DNA from: Sulfuricystis multivorans
GTDB taxonomy: Bacteria > Pseudomonadota > Gammaproteobacteria > Burkholderiales > Rhodocyclaceae
DNA: 64,000 nucleotides
Assembly: GCF_003966565.1 (NCBI RefSeq)
Contig: NZ_AP018718.1
Location: 124,001 to 188,000 of the forward strand
Direction of reading: 5' to 3'
Part shown: in pieces, positions 8,489 to 17,749 of the stretch
Layout: each line of letters opens with the position of its first letter
Position numbering within the stretch: position 1 is the stretch's first letter
Notes under the pieces: model-generated
What the model was told of the DNA's origin: nothing
The model's database searches: none
The model's input: the letters and a program-made list of their open reading frames with translations, nothing else
Program-made: the position numbers and the translations under genes

Positions 8489-10549
8489 TCAGACGTGGAA
8501 CTGCCCTGCCAATACCTTCAGCTTTTCCGAAAGCACCTCGACCTTGCGCGCTGCCTGGCTCGATTCTTGAGCGACCTCGGTGGTGTGCGCGCTGCTGGCC
8601 GAGATGCGCTCCATGTTGCCGGCGATCTCGCGCGTCGCGCTGCTGGCTTCAGAAAGCGCCAGGCTGATCGACTGCACCGCAAGGCTCGCCTGCTGCACCG
8701 TGCGTTCGACCGCGGCGGCCATCTCGCCGGCCTGCGCCGCGCTCTTCGCGCCTTCGGAGACGCTCTGGCTGCTGGCCGCGACCTCGCTGGCCACCGCTTG
8801 GCTCACTTCCTGGATGCGCTGGATCATCGCGGCGATCTCCTGGGTCGAGTTGCCAGTGCGTTCCGCGAGCTTCCTGACTTCGTCGGCCACCACCGCGAAG
8901 CCGCGGCCCATCTCGCCCGCCCGCGCCGCCTCGATCGCCGCATTGAGCGCCAACAGGTTGGTTTGATCGGCGATCTCGCGGATCACCAGCACGACCCGGC
9001 TGATCTCCTCGGACATCGATGAGAGCTCGCCGATGCGCTGCTCGGTGGCGGCCACGACGTTGGCCGCGTTCAGGATGCGTTCGGCGGCGGCGCGGCTCAC
9101 CGCGGCGCTCTCGCGCGTCGAGGACGAGGCGTTGTCGGCGGCCTGCAAGGCGGAGCTGGCATTGCTGCTCATCTCGTCGGAAGAAACCGAAAGCTCCTCG
9201 ACCGCGGCGGCGATGCTCGAAATCGCCACCGATTGCGTTTCCGCCGCCTTGACGGTGGAGTCGTTCGCCGCCAATAGCTGCCGTGAGGACTGTTCGAGCG
9301 AGCGCGCGGTTTGTTGAACCAGACCAATGGCTTCGTGCAGCCGATTCTTCAGCATCGCGACGCCCGTGAGAATCGTCGCGAATTCGTCGTGGCCTTCGGC
9401 GCGGATCACCGGCGAGAGATCACCGCCGGCGATCGATGAGATCAACGCGACGGTTTCCTTGGCCTTGCGGCTGAGATGGAGCAGGATGCCCGCCGCGAGC
9501 GCCCCGCCGATCAGCACGGTGATGATGGCGATGATCAGGCTGCGCTGGGTTGCCGCGCTCGATCGAGCCTTCAGCTCGGCGAGCAGCTTCGGCGTCGCCT
9601 CATCGAGACGCTTGACCTCGTCGAGTAGCAGAGCGCGCATTTCGCGCCATTTCGGCGTTTCCGCCTTGTTGAGGCGCTCTTTGGCCTCATCGAGCTTGTT
9701 GGCCTTGACGAGCTCGAAGATCTCCTCGTGCAGCTTCTTCTGCTCGCCACGCAGCGCCGCGATGCGCGCCGGCAGCCCGGATTTGACGGTTTGCTGGTCG
9801 AGCGTGTCGGCGTGGTGCAGATTCTTCTCGAACGCTTCGGCGGCCTTCTGATAGTTCTCGTAGGCTTTCGGGTTTTCCGGATCGAGAATCACGTTGCGCA
9901 AGGCCTGCCCCATTTGCAGGCCTTGCGCATACAGCGCATAGAAGTCGCCGTGACGCTTGAGATCCTGCTCGAGGTAGCCGCGATAGGAAGATTCGATCCT
10001 ACCCGCCGAGTAATGGCTCTCGATCAATGCACCGATCAGCAACACCATCACGATCGTCGCCACCAGGGCCAGCCGCTTGCCGATCGTCATGTCGTTGAAC
10101 CAGCCCCAGGCGCTGGTGCGCTTCACCTGTCCCTCGTGGAGCCGGATCGACGGATCCTGCCGCATGCGCGCGTAAAGCGCTTCCGCGGCGGCGACTTCCT
10201 CGCGTGTCGGCTTGACGCGCACCGAGGTGTAACCACCGCCGGGCCGTGGGGTGACCGCGGCGCGCACCCAGTAATGGTCGCCGTTCTTGCAACGGTTCTT
10301 GACCAGGCCCGTCCACGGACGGCCCTGCTTGATCGTGGCCCACAGGTCGCGGAAGGCTTCCGGCGGCATGTCCGGATGGCGCACGATGTTCTGCGGCTGG
10401 CCGAGCAGCTCTTCTTCGGTAAAGCCGCTCACTGTGCAGAAATCGTCATTGACGAAGGTGATGCGCCCCTTCTCGTCGGTATGCGAGATGATCGCGATGT
10501 CGTCGGGATAGTGGCGTTCGACGCCGGTGATGGGCTGGTTGTTGCGCAT
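8489..10549 (-). CDS. Methyl-accepting chemotaxis protein with N-terminal PAS domain (Aer-like)
   Basis: A 686-residue chemoreceptor. The N-terminus (about 1-120) is a PAS domain of the Aer type ([22 protein letters not shown], then NIVRHPDMP and [17 protein letters not shown]). A TM segment follows (about 155-178), then a periplasmic helical region, a second TM (about 335-355), a HAMP-like segment and a signalling domain whose tip contains the conserved [21 protein letters not shown]. The layout suggests both an internal redox/energy input and an extracellular sensor. A strong ribosome site (GGGGAG) precedes the start. Next upstream is a CheB-like gene on the same strand. Confidence 0.95.
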   Translation of the reverse strand: MRNNQPITGVERHYPDDIAIISHTDEKGRITFVNDDFCTVSGFTEEELLGQPQNIVRHPDMPPEAFRDLWATIKQGRPWTGLVKNRCKNGDHYWVRAAVTPRPGGGYTSVRVKPTREEVAAAEALYARMRQDPSIRLHEGQVKRTSAWGWFNDMTIGKRLALVATIVMVLLIGALIESHYSAGRIESSYRGYLEQDLKRHGDFYALYAQGLQMGQALRNVILDPENPKAYENYQKAAEAFEKNLHHADTLDQQTVKSGLPARIAALRGEQKKLHEEIFELVKANKLDEAKERLNKAETPKWREMRALLLDEVKRLDEATPKLLAELKARSSAATQRSLIIAIITVLIGGALAAGILLHLSRKAKETVALISSIAGGDLSPVIRAEGHDEFATILTGVAMLKNRLHEAIGLVQQTARSLEQSSRQLLAANDSTVKAAETQSVAISSIAAAVEELSVSSDEMSSNASSALQAADNASSSTRESAAVSRAAAERILNAANVVAATEQRIGELSSMSEEISRVVLVIREIADQTNLLALNAAIEAARAGEMGRGFAVVADEVRKLAERTGNSTQEIAAMIQRIQEVSQAVASEVAASSQSVSEGAKSAAQAGEMAAAVERTVQQASLAVQSISLALSEASSATREIAGNMERISASSAHTTEVAQESSQAARKVEVLSEKLKVLAGQFHV

Positions 10550-10602
10550 GAATTCTCCCCGCGAGTGGAATCGGAACGATGACTATTTTTGCATGACAGC
10601 AT

Positions 10603-11163
10603 TCATGATCGGGCGGCAATCCGCGCGGCGATCTCGGCAAGCGGCGCGACTTCGCTCAGCGCGCCGAGCTCGAAGGCCGCGCGCGGCATGCCATAGACGA
10701 CGCAGCTTTGCTCATCCTGGCCGATGGTCCAGGCACCCTTCTCACGCATCGCCAGCAGTCCCTTGGCGCCATCCTTGCCCATGCCGGTCAGAATCACGCC
10801 GATCGCCTCGGGGCCGGCGGCTTCCGCGACGGAAAAGAACAAAGCGTCGGCCGAAGGCCGATGATGGCTCACCGGTGGATCGGCGGACAGCTCGAGGACG
10901 AAACCGGCGGCGCGGCGGCGCAACAGCAGGTGGAGATGCCCCGGCGCGAGATAGGCGCAGCCGCGCTGAGGGGTTTCTCCGCCCACGGCCTCGCTGACCT
11001 TGAGCGCCGTAGTCTGATCGAGACGGCGGGCGAATGCCTCTGTGAAGTTGCGCGGCATGTGCTGGACGATCAAGATCGGCGGCACATCGGCCGGCAGGGC
11101 GGAAAGCACCGTGTGCAAGGCTTCGGTGCCGCCGGTGGATGCGCCGATGGCGATGATCTTCAT
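10603..11163 (-). CDS. Stand-alone CheB-type protein-glutamate methylesterase domain
   Basis: A 186-residue protein that is only the methylesterase domain of CheB; the usual N-terminal receiver domain is absent. The catalytic triad motifs are visible: Ser in IGASTGGTEAL (start of protein), His in VQHMP, and Asp in LTGMGKDGAKG. The start was taken at MKIIAIGAS because it overlaps the cheR stop by 4 bp (ATGA); the open frame extends upstream only through cheR in another frame. Without a receiver it cannot be switched by CheA phosphorylation in the usual way, so it may be constitutively active or controlled by partner proteins. Confidence 0.88.
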   Translation of the reverse strand: MKIIAIGASTGGTEALHTVLSALPADVPPILIVQHMPRNFTEAFARRLDQTTALKVSEAVGGETPQRGCAYLAPGHLHLLLRRRAAGFVLELSADPPVSHHRPSADALFFSVAEAAGPEAIGVILTGMGKDGAKGLLAMREKGAWTIGQDEQSCVVYGMPRAAFELGALSEVAPLAEIAARIAARS

Positions 11164-11957
11164 GGCGCGGGGCGATAGACAGTATGGCCCAGGGGCTGGA
11201 AAAGGTCGCTCGCATGCAGCAGACTTTCGGCATGGCCAGCGAAATAAAGGCCATCTGCGCCCAGCAGCGGGCGAAAGCGTTCGAGCAGGCGGCGCTGGGT
11301 GGCTTTGTCGAAATAGATCATCACATTGCGGCAAAACAGCGCCGCCAGTGGCGTGGGCACCGGCCAGTGGGCATCCATCAGATTGATCCTTCTGAAGCGC
11401 ACGAGGCGCTTGAGCTCGTCGCGCACCCGCAAGCCCTCGCCGTCGGCGACGAAATAACGCTGCTTGCGCTCCGTCGACAGCGATCTCGTACGGTCGTTGT
11501 CATAGCGACCGGTGGCGGCGATGGCGAGCGCATGGCTGTCGATGTCGCTGGCGAGGATCTCTACCGGTGGATCGAGGCGCTCGAAGGTTTCGCAAGCCGT
11601 GATCGCGATCGAGTAAGGCTCTTCGCCGGTGGCGGCCGCGGCGCACCAGATGCGGATCGGTCTTCCCTGACGCGTGCGCAGATGGCGGCGCAGGACGTCG
11701 AAATGATGCGCCTCGCGGAAGAAAGTCGTGAAATTGGTGGTCAGCGCATTGACGAAGGCATCCCATTCATCTCTATCGCGCTCCAGCCGCGCAAGATACT
11801 CCCCGAATGTCGCCAGGCCGAGCGCGCGCAAGCGGCGGCTAAGACGGCTATAGACCATCTCGCGCTTGGCTTCCGAAAGCGCGATGCCGGCGTGACGATG
11901 GATCAGGCTACGGATGCGCTGGAAGTCTTCGGCCGTGAAGTGATAATCCATCGACAC
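11160..11957 (-). CDS. cheR: Chemotaxis protein methyltransferase CheR
   Basis: A 265-residue SAM-dependent methyltransferase that methylates glutamates on chemoreceptors. Seen: N-terminal helical CheR_N domain (FQRIRSLIHRHAGIAL, residues about 12-27), TNFTTFFREAHHF (conserved TxFFR motif), the SAM-binding region WCAAAATGEEPYSIA, ILASDID, and near the end FCRNVMIYFDKATQRRLL, all standard CheR sequences. A second ATG lies two codons in. It forms a set with two chemoreceptors and the CheB-like gene; cheA, cheW and cheY are not in the window. Confidence 0.94.
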   Translation of the reverse strand: MSMDYHFTAEDFQRIRSLIHRHAGIALSEAKREMVYSRLSRRLRALGLATFGEYLARLERDRDEWDAFVNALTTNFTTFFREAHHFDVLRRHLRTRQGRPIRIWCAAAATGEEPYSIAITACETFERLDPPVEILASDIDSHALAIAATGRYDNDRTRSLSTERKQRYFVADGEGLRVRDELKRLVRFRRINLMDAHWPVPTPLAALFCRNVMIYFDKATQRRLLERFRPLLGADGLYFAGHAESLLHASDLFQPLGHTVYRPAP

Positions 11958-11964
11958 ATGGAAG

Positions 11965-13608
11965 TCAGAGCTTGAAGCGGCCGGCGCTCGTGACGAGCCG
12001 ATCGACGGATGTCTTCAACGCTTGTGCGGCGCTGGCGATGTTCTGCGTGCTCGTGGCCAGCTCCTCGGTGCCCTGCGAGACCTTTTCGACGCGGTTGGCG
12101 ATGTCGCGGGCGGCGGCGGCTTGCTCTTTGAGCGTATTGCCGATGCCATCGACGGCGCTTTGCACCTGTGCCGAAGATTCTTCGATCGCGGCCACCGAAG
12201 CGCCGGCGCGCTGCGCCAGCGAAACCCCTTCTTCGACGCGCGCCACACTCTTCTCCATGCCGTCGGCCGCAGTGCGCGCGCTCGTCTGGATTTCCTCGAT
12301 CATCCGCGTGATCTCGCCGGTCGAAGCGGCGGTGCGTTCGGCAAGCTTCCTCACTTCGTCGGCGACGACGGCAAAGCCGCGTCCCGATTCGCCCGCCCGC
12401 GCGGCTTCGATCGCCGCGTTCAGGGCGAGCAGGTTGGTCTGATCGGCGATCTCGCGGATGACATTGACGATGCCGCCGATCTTGCCCGAGACCTGTTCGA
12501 GGTTGCGAATGTCCGCCGCGGTCGCGATCACCCGTTCGGCGATGGCGTGGATTTCGCTGGCGGCTTGCTGGATCACCACGGCCGAATCGTGCGAGCGGCC
12601 GGCCGCCTCGAAGGCGATACGGCGGACGTCCTCGGCATGCGATTCGACCTGATCGATCGAGACCGAAAGCTCCTCTACCGCCGCCGCCATCGCGGATGCG
12701 GCCTCGGCCTGGCCGGTTGCTACGCCGCGGCCTTCCTGCGCTGCATGATCGAGAGTTTGCGCCTGTTCGCGCAGCACCTGGCTTTCCTTGCCGATCGTGC
12801 CGATCAGCCCAAGCAAGCTGGTTTGCATCTTGGCGAGCGTATCCAAAAGCCCGGCGATCTCGTCGCGGCCCCGCACTTCGATGTTTCTGGAAAGATCCCC
12901 CGAAGCGATGGTCTGGGCGATGACTTGCGCCTGCACAAGACCTTGCTTGAGGCGCTTGAGGGTCGCCCATCCCATCGCCGTGCCGATCGCGGCACCCAGC
13001 ACGACGAGTGCGATGATCGCCTCGAGCATCATGCTGTTTCGCGCCTGCGCGGCGAGAGTGGCCTCATTCACCTTCTTTTCCAGATGTTCGCCATAAGCTT
13101 CGAGCGCAGCAGCGGTGGCGGCGTATTCCTCGCGTCCGGCGGCGAGCGCTTCTGCGGCGACCTGCGGCGACAGATCGTCGGCTTTCATCTTCGCCAGAAT
13201 CTGGCGTGCGCGAGCGATCCAGGCGCCCCGTTTGGCTTCGAAAGCAGCGAACAGACGTTTGTCTTCCGGATCGTCGATCGTCGCTTTCACTTCGTTGAAC
13301 AGCGCATCGAGCCGGACGGCGCGCTGTTCGATCGCCTGGAAATGGACATCGATCGGGTGATCGTGGATTTGCGCAAAGCCGCTACCGGGCGCATGTTGCA
13401 GCGCGAGCAGCATCTCCAGCCGGTTGGCCGCGAGCAGCCCGCGGAATTTGTCGAGCTTGACGAGGGCCACCACGCCTTCATCATGGACCTTCTGCAAATC
13501 GCGGGAAGCGGTATAAGAAGCAAACAGCGCCATTGCGGCCGCAAGATAGAAGATCAAGGTGGCAAAGGCGGCCCACAGCCAGGTGCGTTGGATGAGCGTC
13601 AGGGACAT
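11965..13608 (-). CDS. Methyl-accepting chemotaxis protein
   Basis: A 547-residue chemoreceptor of classical topology: TM1 (about 10-30), a periplasmic ligand domain of about 150 residues that is predicted helical (four-helix-bundle type), TM2 (about 190-212), HAMP (about 213-265) and a cytoplasmic signalling coiled coil with the tip sequence [21 protein letters not shown]. It ends SAGRFKL without a CheR-docking pentapeptide. It lies 7 bp upstream of cheR on the same strand, so it is the likely substrate of that methyltransferase. The ligand is unknown. Confidence 0.94.
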   Translation of the reverse strand: MSLTLIQRTWLWAAFATLIFYLAAAMALFASYTASRDLQKVHDEGVVALVKLDKFRGLLAANRLEMLLALQHAPGSGFAQIHDHPIDVHFQAIEQRAVRLDALFNEVKATIDDPEDKRLFAAFEAKRGAWIARARQILAKMKADDLSPQVAAEALAAGREEYAATAAALEAYGEHLEKKVNEATLAAQARNSMMLEAIIALVVLGAAIGTAMGWATLKRLKQGLVQAQVIAQTIASGDLSRNIEVRGRDEIAGLLDTLAKMQTSLLGLIGTIGKESQVLREQAQTLDHAAQEGRGVATGQAEAASAMAAAVEELSVSIDQVESHAEDVRRIAFEAAGRSHDSAVVIQQAASEIHAIAERVIATAADIRNLEQVSGKIGGIVNVIREIADQTNLLALNAAIEAARAGESGRGFAVVADEVRKLAERTAASTGEITRMIEEIQTSARTAADGMEKSVARVEEGVSLAQRAGASVAAIEESSAQVQSAVDGIGNTLKEQAAAARDIANRVEKVSQGTEELATSTQNIASAAQALKTSVDRLVTSAGRFKL

Positions 13609-13656
13609 GTGGCGATTACTCCAAAGGGAACTGGCTCATTTTCCCAAGGCGATGGA

Positions 13657-15261
13657 CTATCCATTTGCGGCAATAAGGGACAATGCCTCGGCTACTTCGA
13701 TGCCATCGATTGCGGCAGAGAGAATGCCGCCGGCGTAGCCGGCGCCTTCGCCGGCCGGAAACAGGCCCTTGACGTTCACGCTCTGATAGTCCTTGCCTCG
13801 GGTGATGCGCACCGGCGACGAGGTGCGCGTCTCGACACCGGTGAGCACCGCATCGGGAAGCGCGAAGCCGCGGATCTGGCGGTCGAAGACGGGAATCGCC
13901 TCGCGTAGCGCGGCGATCGCGAATTCCGGCAGCGCGGCCGAAAGGTCAGCAGGCTTCACCTTCGGCTGATAGGAGGGGATGACCTCGCCGAGCGCTTCGG
14001 AGGGCCGGCCGGCCAGGAAGTCGCCAAGACGCTGGCCCGGCGCAGAGTAATCGCCGCCGCCGAGCTCGAAGGCACGGCGCTCCCAGCGGCGCTGGAACTC
14101 GACACCGGCGAGCACATCGGTCCCGCCGAAGTCGGCCGGGCCGACATTGACGACGAGCGCGGCGTTGGCGTTTCGCTCGGCGCGCGAATACTGGCTCATG
14201 CCGTTGGTGACGACGCAGCCCGGCTCGGAGGTCGCGGCGACGACCTGGCCGCCGGGGCACATGCAGAAGCTATAGACGTCGCGCCCGTTTTTCGCGTGAT
14301 GGACGAGCTTGTAGTCCGCGGCGCCCAACAGCGGATGACCGGCGTATTTGCCGTAGCGGGCGCGGTCGATCGAGGCTTGCGGATGCTCGATGCGCAGGCC
14401 CACGGCAAAGGGCTTCGCTTCCATGAACACGCCGCGCCGGGCGAGCATCGCGAAAGTGTCGCGCGCGGAATGGCCCAGCGCCAGCACGACGTGGTCGGCA
14501 CGGATCGTCTCGCCCGTCTGCAGGACGAGGCCGCGCAGGTGGCCGTCCTCGATGATGAGGTCTTCGACACGAGATTGAAAACGAATCTCGCCGCCCAGGG
14601 CCTCGATCTCGGCGCGCATCTTCTCGACCATCGAGACGAGCCGGAAGGTGCCGATGTGCGGGCGATTGACCCAGAGGATTTCTTCTGGCGCGCCGGCCTT
14701 GACGAACTCGCTGAGCACCTTGCGGGAAAGATGCCGTGGGTCGCGAATCTGCGTGTAGAGCTTGCCATCGGAAAACGTCCCGGCGCCGCCTTCGCCGAAC
14801 TGGACGTTCGATTCGGGATGCAGCATGTGCCGGCGCCAGAGATCCCAGGTGTCCTTGGTGCGCTCGCGCACCTTCTTGCCGCGCTCGAGCACCAGGGGTC
14901 GAAAGCCCATCTGGGCGAGGATCAGCGCTGCGAAGATGCCGGCAGGGCCGAAGCCGACGACGACGGGGCGCAGGAAATCTCCCTGCGGCGCGCGGGTGAC
15001 GAAGCGATAGCGCATGTCCGGCGTCGGCTTGACGTGCGGATCGTTGGCAAAGCGTGCCAGCACCGCCGCCTCGTTGGCGACTTCGAGATCGAGGCCATAG
15101 ACGAATTGCGGAAAATCCTTTTTGCGCGCATCCGGGCTGCGTTTGAAGATTTCCAGCTTCAATAGCTCGGCAGGTCTGATGCCGAGCCGCTCAAGGACGG
15201 CGGCGGTGAGCTCCTCCGCCGTGTGCTCCAGCGGTAGTCTGAGTTCGGTGACCCTGATCAC
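13657..15261 (-). CDS. FAD-dependent NAD(P)-type oxidoreductase (uncharacterised dehydrogenase family)
   Basis: A 534-residue flavoprotein of the family annotated NAD(FAD)-utilizing dehydrogenase. An N-terminal domain of about 90 residues (TELRLPLEHTAEEL..) is followed by VVVGFGPAGIFAALILAQMG (dinucleotide-binding GxGxxG, near residue 110), VLERG, and at the C-terminus LFPAGEGAGYAGGILSAAIDG (second FAD motif). The GTG start is preferred because it overlaps the ftsY stop (GTGA) and the protein then begins at the conserved N-terminal domain; an upstream extension reads through ftsY out of frame. The reaction is not known. Confidence 0.85.
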   Translation of the reverse strand: MIRVTELRLPLEHTAEELTAAVLERLGIRPAELLKLEIFKRSPDARKKDFPQFVYGLDLEVANEAAVLARFANDPHVKPTPDMRYRFVTRAPQGDFLRPVVVGFGPAGIFAALILAQMGFRPLVLERGKKVRERTKDTWDLWRRHMLHPESNVQFGEGGAGTFSDGKLYTQIRDPRHLSRKVLSEFVKAGAPEEILWVNRPHIGTFRLVSMVEKMRAEIEALGGEIRFQSRVEDLIIEDGHLRGLVLQTGETIRADHVVLALGHSARDTFAMLARRGVFMEAKPFAVGLRIEHPQASIDRARYGKYAGHPLLGAADYKLVHHAKNGRDVYSFCMCPGGQVVAATSEPGCVVTNGMSQYSRAERNANAALVVNVGPADFGGTDVLAGVEFQRRWERRAFELGGGDYSAPGQRLGDFLAGRPSEALGEVIPSYQPKVKPADLSAALPEFAIAALREAIPVFDRQIRGFALPDAVLTGVETRTSSPVRITRGKDYQSVNVKGLFPAGEGAGYAGGILSAAIDGIEVAEALSLIAANG

Positions 15262-16298
15262 GCGCCGAACAACGCCGCGACGAACTCGCGCGCCTTGAAC
15301 GGCTGCAGATCGTCGATGCCTTCGCCGACGCCGATGAAGCGCACCGGTTTCGGGCACTGGCGCGCGATCGCCGCGAGCACCCCGCCCTTGGCGGTGCCGT
15401 CGAGCTTGGTGACGATCAACCCCGTGACATCGATCGCCTTGTCGAAAGCCTTGACTTGGGCAATCGCGTTCTGGCCAATGTTGGCATCGAGCACCAAGAG
15501 CACTTCGTGCGGGCCAGTGGGTTCCGCCTTCTGGATCACACGGCGCACCTTACTGATCTCTTCCATCAGGTTGAGCTGTGTCGGCAGACGACCGGCGGTA
15601 TCGGCCAACACGATGTCTAGTCCGCGCGCTCGCGCGGCGGCGATCGCATCGAACACCACCGCGGCCGGATCGCCGGAGAAACTCGACGGGCCGCCCCGAG
15701 AGTTTCTCGCCCCCTTGGGGGGAGAATCGAGCGAAGCGAGATTTGCGGGGGGGGCTGATGGCTGGCTGATCACGGTGACGTCGTTGCGGCGCCCCCACTC
15801 GATGAGCTGCTCGCGCGCCGCGGCGCGGAAGGTGTCGCCGGCGGCGAGCAACACGCGTTTGCCCTCGTTCTGGAAGCGGTGGGCGAGCTTGCCGATCGAG
15901 GTGGTCTTGCCGGCGCCATTGACCCCGGCGATCATGATGATGAACGGCTTGTGCGTGCCGACTTCGAGCGGCGCTTCCAATGGCTCGAGGAGTTCCGTCA
16001 TCAGGTCGATCAGCGCCGCACGCAAGTCCGCAGGCGATTCGAGCTTTTCTTTCTTGACTTTCGCCTTGAGCCGATCGAGCAGCCATTGCGTCGCCTCGAC
16101 GCCGCAATCGGCCATCAAGAGCGTCGCTTCGAGCTCTTCGAGCAGTTCATCGTCGATCTTCGTGCGCGAAAAGAGTTCGGAAAGCGGCGTGGTCAGCGCC
16201 GCGCGCGTCTTCGCCAGGCCGGCCTTGAGGCGCTGTGCCCAGGAGGGTCTGGCCGGCGCCTCTTCCGCGGGACGGTCTTTCTTCAGGAAACCAAACAT
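15258..16298 (-). CDS. ftsY: Signal recognition particle receptor FtsY
   Basis: A 346-residue SRP-GTPase that docks ribosome-nascent-chain-SRP complexes at the membrane. N domain about 30-110; G domain with GVNGAGKTTSIGKL (G1), AAGDTFRAAA, DTAGRLPTQ (G3), TKLDGTAKGG (G4) and GVGEGIDDLQPF. The start MFGFLKKDRP is taken because the acidic/basic leader is short, as in many betaproteobacteria; the open frame extends far upstream only as the antisense of the peptidase gene. Between VISQ and GDPAAVVFDA there is an extra segment of about 28 residues (roughly 175-203, rich in Pro, Ser and Gly) absent from typical FtsY, which looks like an in-frame insertion of a palindromic element. Confidence 0.94.
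   Translation of the reverse strand: MFGFLKKDRPAEEAPARPSWAQRLKAGLAKTRAALTTPLSELFSRTKIDDELLEELEATLLMADCGVEATQWLLDRLKAKVKKEKLESPADLRAALIDLMTELLEPLEAPLEVGTHKPFIIMIAGVNGAGKTTSIGKLAHRFQNEGKRVLLAAGDTFRAAAREQLIEWGRRNDVTVISQPSAPPANLASLDSPPKGARNSRGGPSSFSGDPAAVVFDAIAAARARGLDIVLADTAGRLPTQLNLMEEISKVRRVIQKAEPTGPHEVLLVLDANIGQNAIAQVKAFDKAIDVTGLIVTKLDGTAKGGVLAAIARQCPKPVRFIGVGEGIDDLQPFKAREFVAALFGA
15671..15771. repeat. Palindromic GC-rich insertion inside ftsY
   Basis: Within the G-domain coding region the plus strand reads GGGCCGCCCC...TCTCGCCCCCTTGGGGGGAGA...GCGAAGCGAG, with a CCCCC-TT-GGGGG hairpin and a small GCGAAGC stem. It encodes the extra Pro/Ser/Gly segment between two otherwise contiguous FtsY motifs. 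It resembles a REP or palindromic unit type element that inserted in frame. Boundaries are approximate, set from where family similarity is lost and regained. Confidence 0.6.
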
Positions 16299-16370
16299 GG
16301 GAGGAAATGTCACAAGAAGTTGCGCGCTATGATGCGCGATGCTCATTTTAAGCCAATGCTCTCGATCCCC

Positions 16371-17738
16371 ATGAAAAATCGATCGATTTTCGTCTGCTTG
16401 CTCCTTGTGGCTGCCGTCTTGCCCTGGCCGGTTTTCGCCAATCCCTTCGAAACGAGGCTGGCCAACGGCTTGCGGGTGATCGTCAAGGAAGATCACCGCG
16501 CGCCGACTGCCGTGCATATGGTCTGGTATCGCGCCGGCAGCATGGACGAGAAGGACGGCACCTCGGGGGTTGCCCATGTGCTCGAGCACATGATGTTCAA
16601 GAGCACGAAGACCCTGAAAGCCGGCGAGTTCAACAAGCGGGTCGCCGCAGCGGGCGGACGCGACAATGCCTTCACCAGCCTCGATTACACGGCCTATTTC
16701 CAGATCGTGCCGAAAGAGGCGCTGCCCGAGATGATGCGCCTGGAGGCCGATCGGATGGCGAATCTCACGCTCAAACCCGAGGAATTCGCCAGCGAGATCG
16801 AAGTGGTCAAGGAAGAGCGGCGGCTGCGCACCGAAGACAACCCGCAGGCGCGTGTCCATGAAACGCTGAACGCCGCGGCTTTCATGGCCCATCCCTACCG
16901 CCGGCCGATCATCGGCTGGATGAACGATCTCGAACATATGACTTGGCGGGATGCGCGCCAGTGGTATCGAACTTGGTATGCGCCGAACAACGCCACTGTC
17001 GTCGTCGTCGGCGATGTCGATCATCGACAGGTGTTCAAGCTCGCCCAGGCAAGCTATGGGCGGCTTGCGGCCAAGCCCCTGCCGGAAAGGAAACCCCAGA
17101 AAGAGCCGCCGCAGAAGGGCGAACGGCGCGCGATCGTCAAGGCGCCCGCCGAGCTGCCGTATCTGTCGATGGCCTGGAAGGCGCCCAAGCTCGTCGATAT
17201 CGACCAGGATCGCGAACCGTTCGCGCTCGAAGTGCTCGCGGCGCTGCTCGACGGCAACGACGCGGCGCGCCTGCCGAAGCATCTGGTGCGCGGCGAGAAG
17301 ATCGCCCAATCGGCCTTCGCCGGCTACGACTCGATCCTGCGGGGCGAGGCTCTGTTCATGCTCGGCGGCCAGCCTGCCGCCGGCCGCAGCGTCGCCGAGC
17401 TCGAAGCCGCGTTGAAAGCCGAGATCGAGCGCATCCAGGAGGAAGGGGTCGGCGAGGAGGAATTGAAGCGCGTCAAGACCCAGGTCGTTGCCGCGCAAGT
17501 CTATAAGCGTGATTCGATGATGGCGCAGGCGATGGAGATCGGCCAGTTCATGGCGGCGGGTTTTTCCTGGCGCGACATCGACAAATTCATCGAAAAGATC
17601 AAGACCGTGACCGCCGAGGAAGTACAGGCGGTGGCAAAAAAATACTTCATCGACGACACGCTCACCATCGCCGTGCTCGACCCGCAACCGCTCGATACCG
17701 CGCAACCCAAACGGCGCGGCTTCGCGGTTCGTCATTGA
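16371..17738 (+). CDS. M16 family zinc metallopeptidase, catalytic subunit
   Basis: A 455-residue periplasmic protease of the pitrilysin/PqqL family. The start ATG at 16371 gives a signal peptide (KNRSIFVCLLLVAAVLPW, cleavage after VFA). The inverted zinc motif HVLEH (HxxEH) is present near residue 67, with a downstream glutamate in EIEVVKEERR as the third ligand. Length fits a single M16A+M16C half. It is followed by a second M16 gene that lacks the motif, the usual catalytic/non-catalytic pair that forms the closed chamber. It is divergent from ftsY with 72 bp between starts. Confidence 0.92.
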   Translation: MKNRSIFVCLLLVAAVLPWPVFANPFETRLANGLRVIVKEDHRAPTAVHMVWYRAGSMDEKDGTSGVAHVLEHMMFKSTKTLKAGEFNKRVAAAGGRDNAFTSLDYTAYFQIVPKEALPEMMRLEADRMANLTLKPEEFASEIEVVKEERRLRTEDNPQARVHETLNAAAFMAHPYRRPIIGWMNDLEHMTWRDARQWYRTWYAPNNATVVVVGDVDHRQVFKLAQASYGRLAAKPLPERKPQKEPPQKGERRAIVKAPAELPYLSMAWKAPKLVDIDQDREPFALEVLAALLDGNDAARLPKHLVRGEKIAQSAFAGYDSILRGEALFMLGGQPAAGRSVAELEAALKAEIERIQEEGVGEEELKRVKTQVVAAQVYKRDSMMAQAMEIGQFMAAGFSWRDIDKFIEKIKTVTAEEVQAVAKKYFIDDTLTIAVLDPQPLDTAQPKRRGFAVRH

Positions 17739-17749
17739 AAGTGCCCACC

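Noticed and set aside
12022-13908. Plus-strand open frame of 628 codons
   Set aside because: Antisense to the second chemoreceptor; composition is that of a shadow frame in GC-rich DNA.
16299-17735. Minus-strand extension of the ftsY frame to 825 codons
   Set aside because: It is antisense to a well-supported M16 peptidase; FtsY similarity starts only at 16298.
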